The notes under the pieces were generated by a model, which was given only the letters and a program-made list of their open reading frames with translations, did no database searches and had not been told where the DNA came from. Made by a program: the position numbers and the translations under genes. This document shows positions 58,367-64,000 of a stretch of DNA of 64,000 bases, piece after piece; within the stretch, counting starts at the first letter, position 1; every line of letters starts with the position of its first letter. This DNA is from Palsa-601 sp963801185. GTDB lineage: Bacteria; Actinomycetota; Acidimicrobiia; Acidimicrobiales; Bog-793. The DNA is taken from contig CAWDDW010000003.1 in the NCBI GenBank assembly GCA_963801185.1, positions 1,922,001 through 1,986,000 on the forward strand, given 5' to 3'.

Positions 58367-58467
58367 ACAAATGATCGGTACGCGACCCGCGCGCTTCGGT
58401 TATGTTGTCACGTAGCTAGCCACTACCAGACATAACACGACCTTCCACCCTCAGAAGGGGGCTCAGA

Positions 58468-58659
58468 ATGAGTCAATCGTCGGGAGTCGAAGTAGCCGGA
58501 GGCCCATCGCTCACAACGATCGAGCACCGACCCGAAATAGGGCACAACGACTCTAGAGACGGCGAGGGCGGAAAGTACAGCCTTGGTACGTGCACGGTGG
58601 CTCGTGGTCTGGGTGAGCCACCAAGCTTTCCATCCGGCACAAGGGAGGTTCGGCAATGA
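58468..58659 (+). CDS. possible 63-residue leader ORF before the NCS1 permease
   Basis: ATG 58468 has AAGGGGG seven bases upstream, and its TGA overlaps the permease ATG (ATGA), which would couple translation. But third-position G/C is only about 58%, unlike real genes here, and the product has no family likeness. It may be a regulatory leader ORF or chance. The same stretch forms a hairpin: GGTGGCTC (58596-58603) with GAGCCACC (58615-58622). Confidence 0.35.
   Translation: MSQSSGVEVAGGPSLTTIEHRPEIGHNDSRDGEGGKYSLGTCTVARGLGEPPSFPSGTREVRQ
58596..58622 (+). promoter_or_regulatory. 8-bp hairpin in the NCS1 permease leader
   Basis: GGTGGCTC pairs with GAGCCACC across an 11-base loop, about 33 bases before the permease start codon. 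It sits in a 289-bp leader free of strong coding signal and could belong to an RNA switch or attenuator. No known class is recognised. Confidence 0.4.
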
Positions 58660-60149
58660 CCGATGGCACCGATGTCGTGACCGGTGGCGACGGCGGGGGA
58701 ATGCCGGCCGAGGTCCCGGGCCGTGAGGCCGCTCCGGTAGAGGAGGGCTACGAAGCATTCAAGCTGGAGCAACGTGGCATCGAGCTGATTCCCGACGCTG
58801 ACAGAAGGATGCGCCCATCGGGTCTCTTCTGGATGTGGGCCGGTGCGATCTGGAACGTGGAGTTCCTCGTCTATGGAGCACTCATCGTCTCGTTCGGCCT
58901 CTCGTTCTGGCAGGCGGTGCTGGCCATCCTCGTCGGCAACACCGTGTACGCCTTCCTCGGGTGGGCGAGCCTCCCCGGTCCTTCGACGGGTACTACGGCG
59001 TTTATGGTCAGCCGAGCCCCCTTCGGTCGCAACGGCAACCGCGCGCCTTCCCTCTTCAACTGGATCACCCAGGTCGGCTTCGAGATCGAAGGCATCGTCA
59101 TCATCGTGCTCATCATCGAGGCGATGTTCCACAGAGAGGGAACGATCCTCGGCACAGGCGCCAAGGTCGTCGTGATCATCGCGGCGGTGGCGGTTCAGTT
59201 CGTGGTGCCCTTCCTCGGCCACGCGACGATCACCAGGGTGCTGCGCTACCTGTCGTTCATCTTCATCGTGGTCTTTGCCATCATGGCGGCCCTTGTCATC
59301 CCGCACGCCCATCTGAGCAGCCTGCATGGTGTGCACACCTCGTGGTGGCTGTGGACGACGGGGCTGGTGCTGATCGTTTCCGCCGGCGGGCTCGGCTGGA
59401 CTGAGAACGCCGCCGACTATTCGCGGTACCTTCCCCGGGATACACCCAGGGCAAAGACTTTCTGGGCCGCGACGCTCGGAGGGGCGATCCCCTCGATCCT
59501 GCTCGAGCTCCTCGGAGCCACGGCTTATCTTGTGAGCCCGCAGGTCACCTCGGCAGTCGGCGTTCCGGCGTCGTTCGCAAGCTGGTTCTTCTGGCCCTTC
59601 TTGATCCTCGCGCTCCCGCAGCTCTTCGCCATCAACTCGATCGACATGTACTCCTCCGGGGTCACGTTGCAAGCGATCGGGATCCCGTTGAAGCGATGGG
59701 GCTGCGTGCTCATCGACACCGTCATCTCCGGTGCCGTGACTGCCCTTGTGATCTTCAAGGGCAACTTCTACACGGATCTCTCGGGCTTCCTCGACTACAT
59801 CGTCGTCTGGCTAGGCCCGTGGTTCGGCATCTTCCTCGTCGACTACGTGCTTCGTCGCGGCCGCTACGACGTGACTTCGCTGGCTGACAAGCGAGGCGGA
59901 CTCTACTGGCGTGACGGTGGCTTCAACTGGAAGGCGCTCGTCGCCCTGGCCCTTGGCATGTTTGCGGCGATGATGTGGATCGATGCCGCTTTCTACGTGC
60001 CGTCCTACACGGGACCGCTTTCGAACGCCACGCATGGCGCTGACTTCAGTTGGCTCTTCGGGCTGATCGTCTCCGGAGTCGTGTACTGGGTCCTATCCGT
60101 GTCAAGCGTCCGTAAGGAGACCGAGACACTGCCGACAAGGAACTTGTAA
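58656..60149 (+). CDS. NCS1-family cytosine/purine permease
   Basis: 497 residues, about 12 helices. Family blocks include RMRPSGLFWMWAGAIWNVEF, GRNGNRAPSLFNWITQVGFE and GWTENAADYSRYLPRDTP, typical of NCS1 transporters for cytosine, purines, allantoin or hydantoin. ATG 58656 follows GGGAGG. It provides a second uptake route beside the ABC importer. It is convergent with the hydantoinase gene. Confidence 0.92.
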   Translation: MTDGTDVVTGGDGGGMPAEVPGREAAPVEEGYEAFKLEQRGIELIPDADRRMRPSGLFWMWAGAIWNVEFLVYGALIVSFGLSFWQAVLAILVGNTVYAFLGWASLPGPSTGTTAFMVSRAPFGRNGNRAPSLFNWITQVGFEIEGIVIIVLIIEAMFHREGTILGTGAKVVVIIAAVAVQFVVPFLGHATITRVLRYLSFIFIVVFAIMAALVIPHAHLSSLHGVHTSWWLWTTGLVLIVSAGGLGWTENAADYSRYLPRDTPRAKTFWAATLGGAIPSILLELLGATAYLVSPQVTSAVGVPASFASWFFWPFLILALPQLFAINSIDMYSSGVTLQAIGIPLKRWGCVLIDTVISGAVTALVIFKGNFYTDLSGFLDYIVVWLGPWFGIFLVDYVLRRGRYDVTSLADKRGGLYWRDGGFNWKALVALALGMFAAMMWIDAAFYVPSYTGPLSNATHGADFSWLFGLIVSGVVYWVLSVSSVRKETETLPTRNL

Positions 60150-60228
60150 ACGACCCGTATGTGACAGGCGCAACTGCGGGTAACCGGCGCTGTGGTGCGT
60201 ATCGTCGAAAACCGTCCGGATGGCGCAG

Positions 60229-61620
60229 TTACTGCGTTTTGGGGAGCGGCGACCTCGCTACGTAGCGCCCCCAACCCTCCTCCCCCGTGAAGAGGCCGTC
60301 CACCGCGACGGGGCGCCCGCGGCTCAGCACCAGCTCCGGCCACCCGGTGACCGTCGTGCCCTCGTAGGGCGAGTGGTCGACCGCCATGTCGAGATCGGCC
60401 GCGCCGAGCCCTTGGCGGCGTTCGGGGTCCCACACGACAACGTCAGCATCCGCCCCGACCGTGAGCGAGCCCTTGGCGGGCCACAGCCCGAACGTCCGGG
60501 CGGGCGCCTCGGCACAAAGGCGGACCCAGTCAGCGGTGCTGATCCTGCCGGCACGCACTCCTTGCCAGACGAGGGTGAGCCGGGTCTCGATGCCTGGGAG
60601 GCCCCCCGGGATCTCGGTGAAGTCCGCTGCTCCCTCAGGCCGGCTGAGCACACCCGCACGGCGGTCGGTGCGCCAGAATGGGCAGTGGTCGGTCGCGACC
60701 GTATGGATGTACCCGTGGGACAGCCCCTCCCAGAGCTCCTCGGCGTGCCAGGGATCCCGCAACGGCGGCGTGCAGACGAAGTCGACAGCGTCCGGGCCTT
60801 CCAGGCGGCTCGAGTCCAGGTAGAGGTATTGCGGGCAGGTCTCCGCCCGGACGTCCACCCCACGCTCCTGGGCTGCTCTCACCGCCGCCAGGGCCGGGGC
60901 CGACGAGACGTGGACGATGTAGATCGGCGCCCCTGTCACCTCCGCCAGCGCAGCAGCCCGCCCGACGGCCTCGGCCTCGAGGATGGCCGGGCGAGTCCGG
61001 GCATGTTCGATCACCGCCGTCCGCCCTGCAGCGAGTGCCTCCCGCCGGAGCTCCTCGATGGCGCCGCCGTTCTCACAGTGAAGCGTGACGAGCGCCCCCT
61101 GTCTGCGCGCTGCGCGCATCAGGCGCACGACCGTGGCGTCGTCCACCTGCAAGCGGTCGGGATAGGCGAGGTAGAGCTTGAACGAGGTGATGCCGGCCTC
61201 GACGCCTGCGGCTACGACCGACTCTGGCACCGCCTCGGTGAAGGTGAGATGAAGGCCCCAGTCGACGGCCGAAGGCTCGGCCCATGTGCGCCACCGCCCG
61301 ACCGTCGCCATCGGGTCCTCACCACGAAGTACGGTCACGTAGTCGATGATCGTCGTCGTGCCGCCTATGGCGGCCGCACGGGTACCGCTCGCGAAGTCGT
61401 CCGACACCCACACCGTGCCGACGGGCATGTGCAGATGGGTGTGAGCGTCGATCCCACCGGGGATCACGAGCTTTGAAGCAGCCTCGTGAACCTGCTCACC
61501 GGGTTGGGGATCGAGCCCGGCCGCCACCTCGGCGACCCGGCCATCAGGGCCGGTGCGTACGTCGGCCAGTCGCTCGCCGGCGGCGTCGACGACCGTCCCC
61601 CCGCTGATCAGCAAGGCCAC
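60229..61620 (-). CDS. dihydropyrimidinase/D-hydantoinase-type cyclic amidohydrolase
   Basis: 463 residues. PGGIDAHTHLHMPVGTVWVS gives the HxH pair, TSFKLYLAYP the lysine carboxylated to bridge the metals, TLHCENGGAIEELRR and YIVHVSSAPALAAV the other His ligands, and HTVATDHCPF the Asp. It hydrolyses cyclic amides such as dihydrouracil, hydantoin or similar purine fragments. It overlaps the upstream deaminase stop by 13 bases, so they are coupled. Corresponds in position to HyuA/YgeZ of the E. coli locus. Confidence 0.93.
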   Translation of the reverse strand: MALLISGGTVVDAAGERLADVRTGPDGRVAEVAAGLDPQPGEQVHEAASKLVIPGGIDAHTHLHMPVGTVWVSDDFASGTRAAAIGGTTTIIDYVTVLRGEDPMATVGRWRTWAEPSAVDWGLHLTFTEAVPESVVAAGVEAGITSFKLYLAYPDRLQVDDATVVRLMRAARRQGALVTLHCENGGAIEELRREALAAGRTAVIEHARTRPAILEAEAVGRAAALAEVTGAPIYIVHVSSAPALAAVRAAQERGVDVRAETCPQYLYLDSSRLEGPDAVDFVCTPPLRDPWHAEELWEGLSHGYIHTVATDHCPFWRTDRRAGVLSRPEGAADFTEIPGGLPGIETRLTLVWQGVRAGRISTADWVRLCAEAPARTFGLWPAKGSLTVGADADVVVWDPERRQGLGAADLDMAVDHSPYEGTTVTGWPELVLSRGRPVAVDGLFTGEEGWGRYVARSPLPKTQ

Positions 61621-62950
61621 AGCCTCTTCGCAAGCCGTGCCAGCTCGGCGTGCGCGGCTGCGAGGTCGACACCGAGGAGTTCGCCGTCGGCCGCGATGCG
61701 CCTGCCGCCGACGAGGAGGTGCCGGACACGCCGCTCGGGACCGAGCACGAGCCCGGCAAGCGGGTCCGGCATGTCGGCGAGATCGTCAGCCGGCCACACG
61801 GCAAGGTCGGCGGGGGAGCCTGGCTCCAGCCGGCCGAGCTCGGGCCGGCCGAGGCAGTCGGCCCCCCCGGCTGTCGCGAGCCGGAGGGCTTCGGCCGGAG
61901 AGAGGACGTCGGCGCGTCCGGCCCGCAGGCGGGCCAGGAAGAGCGCCTCCCGGACCTCGCCGAGCAGCGTGCCGGTCTCGTTCGACGCGGCTCCGTCGAC
62001 ACCGAGCCCGACCGGCGCGCCCACGTCGAGTAGGTCCCGTACCCGGCAGAGACCCGCTCCGAGCCTCCCGTTCGACCTCGGGCAGTGGGCCACGCCGGTA
62101 CCGGCGGCACCGATGCGCGCGATCTCGGAGTCGTCGAAGTGGATACCGTGAGCGAACCAGACGTCCGCACCGAGCCAACCGAGGCGATCGGCTAGCTCGA
62201 GCGGCCGGCATCCGAAACGAGCGAGGCAGTCGCGTTCCTCGTCGATTGTCTCGCCCAGGTGCGTGTGCAGCCGGAGACCAAGGCGACGTGCCATCTCCGC
62301 CGATTCGGTCATCAGGTCGGTCGTGACCGAGAAAGGGCTGCATGGGGCGACAACCACGGTGACGAGGTCGTCTCCCGTAAATGAGGCGGCCAAGCGCTCG
62401 GTCGAGGCGAGGATGGCGTCGATGCTCTCGACGAGGTTGTCCGGCGGTAGGCCGCCAGCGCTCTCCCCGAGGTCCATCGACCCCGCGAGAGGTACAAGCG
62501 GACGCCGATCTGCTTCGCGGCTGCTGCTATGACGTCGAAGACGGAGTCGTCCCCGTGCGGGACGACGTAGTGATGGTCCGAGATCGTCGTCGCTCCCGAC
62601 AGGGCGAGCTCGGCGAGCCCGACCGTGGCGGCCGCGGCGACGTCTTCGGCCGAGAGCTGGTTCCAGACCGGGTAGAGCTCGGTCAGCCATGCGAAGAGGT
62701 CGCAGGCCGTGGCCCGGCCACGCGTCATCCACTGGTAGAGGTGGTGGTGGGTGTTGACGAGGCCGGCAGTGACGACATCGCCCTCGCAGCGGAGCAGTTC
62801 GTCACCGGGCCGCGGCGTCACCTCCCCGACCTCGGTCACGACTCCGGCGTCGATGGCGATGTCGCCCGGCGATCTAGCTCCCCGGATGACGAGGCGGCGC
62901 GTGCTTGTGGCCGTACCCGCGGCGGCTGGGCCGGCGCCGGTGGCACTCAC
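61608..62950 (-). CDS. 8-oxoguanine deaminase, frameshifted
   Basis: About 447 residues when repaired. Blocks TAGLVNTHHHLYQWMTRGRA, ELALSGATTISDHHYVVPHG, SMDLGESAGGLPPDNLVESI and APCSPFSVTTDLM match 8-oxoguanine deaminases closely; later HTHLGETIDEERDCLARFGC and VGLGVDGAASNETG hold zinc ligands. The frame breaks near 62483: adding one G to CGGGG restores SRGSMDLGE. It turns 8-oxoguanine into urate and ammonia. GTG 62950 starts 5 bp after the lyase stop. Confidence 0.9.
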
Positions 62951-62955
62951 CCCGG

Positions 62956-64000
<1,045 letters not shown>

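Noticed and set aside
60172..60230. Stem AACTGCG/CGCAGTT as a bidirectional terminator between the permease and hydantoinase
   Set aside because: Only 7 bp with a loop of about 45 bases; too weak to call.

Overview
The window looks like a chromosomal segment of a high-GC actinobacterium, most plausibly a soil or freshwater member of the Acidimicrobiia. This is inferred from strong G/C preference at third codon positions, GTG starts, F420-type luciferase-like oxidoreductases, PspC and DUF1707 membrane proteins, a form I aerobic CO dehydrogenase, and a secreted protease whose C-terminus carries the GYWLV..DG.V..FGDA repeats common in that class. I saw no rRNA, tRNA, CRISPR array, insertion sequence or phage gene.

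Left part (1-18.8 kb): a PAS/GAF sensor kinase running off the left edge; an MFS exporter; small secreted and membrane proteins; a diguanylate cyclase; a Rieske protein with a large unknown C-terminal domain behind a near-perfect SoxR-type promoter; a very long sedolisin-type secreted protease; an acyl-CoA/lipid degradation group (DUF35 protein, thiolase, F420-type oxidoreductase, two MaoC-type hydratases); a molbindin; a lipoprotein; a DUF1003 protein. CO oxidation locus (18.8-26.6 kb): a LysR regulator faces coxM-coxS-coxL-coxF-coxD. The large subunit has the AYACSFR loop of genuine form I CO dehydrogenase. coxE lies on the opposite strand, tail to tail with coxD. A 42-bp perfect palindrome follows.

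Middle part (26.8-38.1 kb): gamma-glutamyltransferase; a PspC sensor kinase/response regulator pair divergent from a small PspC protein and a DUF1707 protein; a minus-strand run of secernin, flavin amine oxidase and SGNH hydrolase; a DUF3068 membrane protein; and a TetR/YceI divergent pair with tandem operators.

Right part (38.3-64 kb) is a purine-utilisation island. A plus-strand operon has adenine deaminase, a three-subunit xanthine-dehydrogenase-type enzyme and an F420-type oxidoreductase. A minus-strand operon has an ATCase-like transcarbamylase, a YgeW-like transcarbamylase, carbamate kinase, a fused Fe-S/Mo hydroxylase, an SsnA-like aminohydrolase, two ABC permeases, a BMP-family binding protein and its ATPase. 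A divergent D-aminoacylase-like gene and an NCS1 purine/cytosine permease follow on the plus strand. A last minus-strand group has a PLP-dependent lyase, 8-oxoguanine deaminase and a dihydropyrimidinase-type hydantoinase. Together these suggest import of nucleosides/purines, deamination and hydroxylation toward xanthine/urate, cyclic-amide opening, transfer of a carbamoyl group to phosphate, and ATP recovery by carbamate kinase. The layout resembles the E. coli ygeW-yqeA-ssnA-xdhD region; no uricase is visible.

At least nine genes are split by single indels, mostly in or beside short G/C runs. In every case the corrected length is a whole number of codons and the family match continues across the break, so base-calling error is a likelier cause than gene decay. 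Coordinates for such genes span the whole repaired gene.
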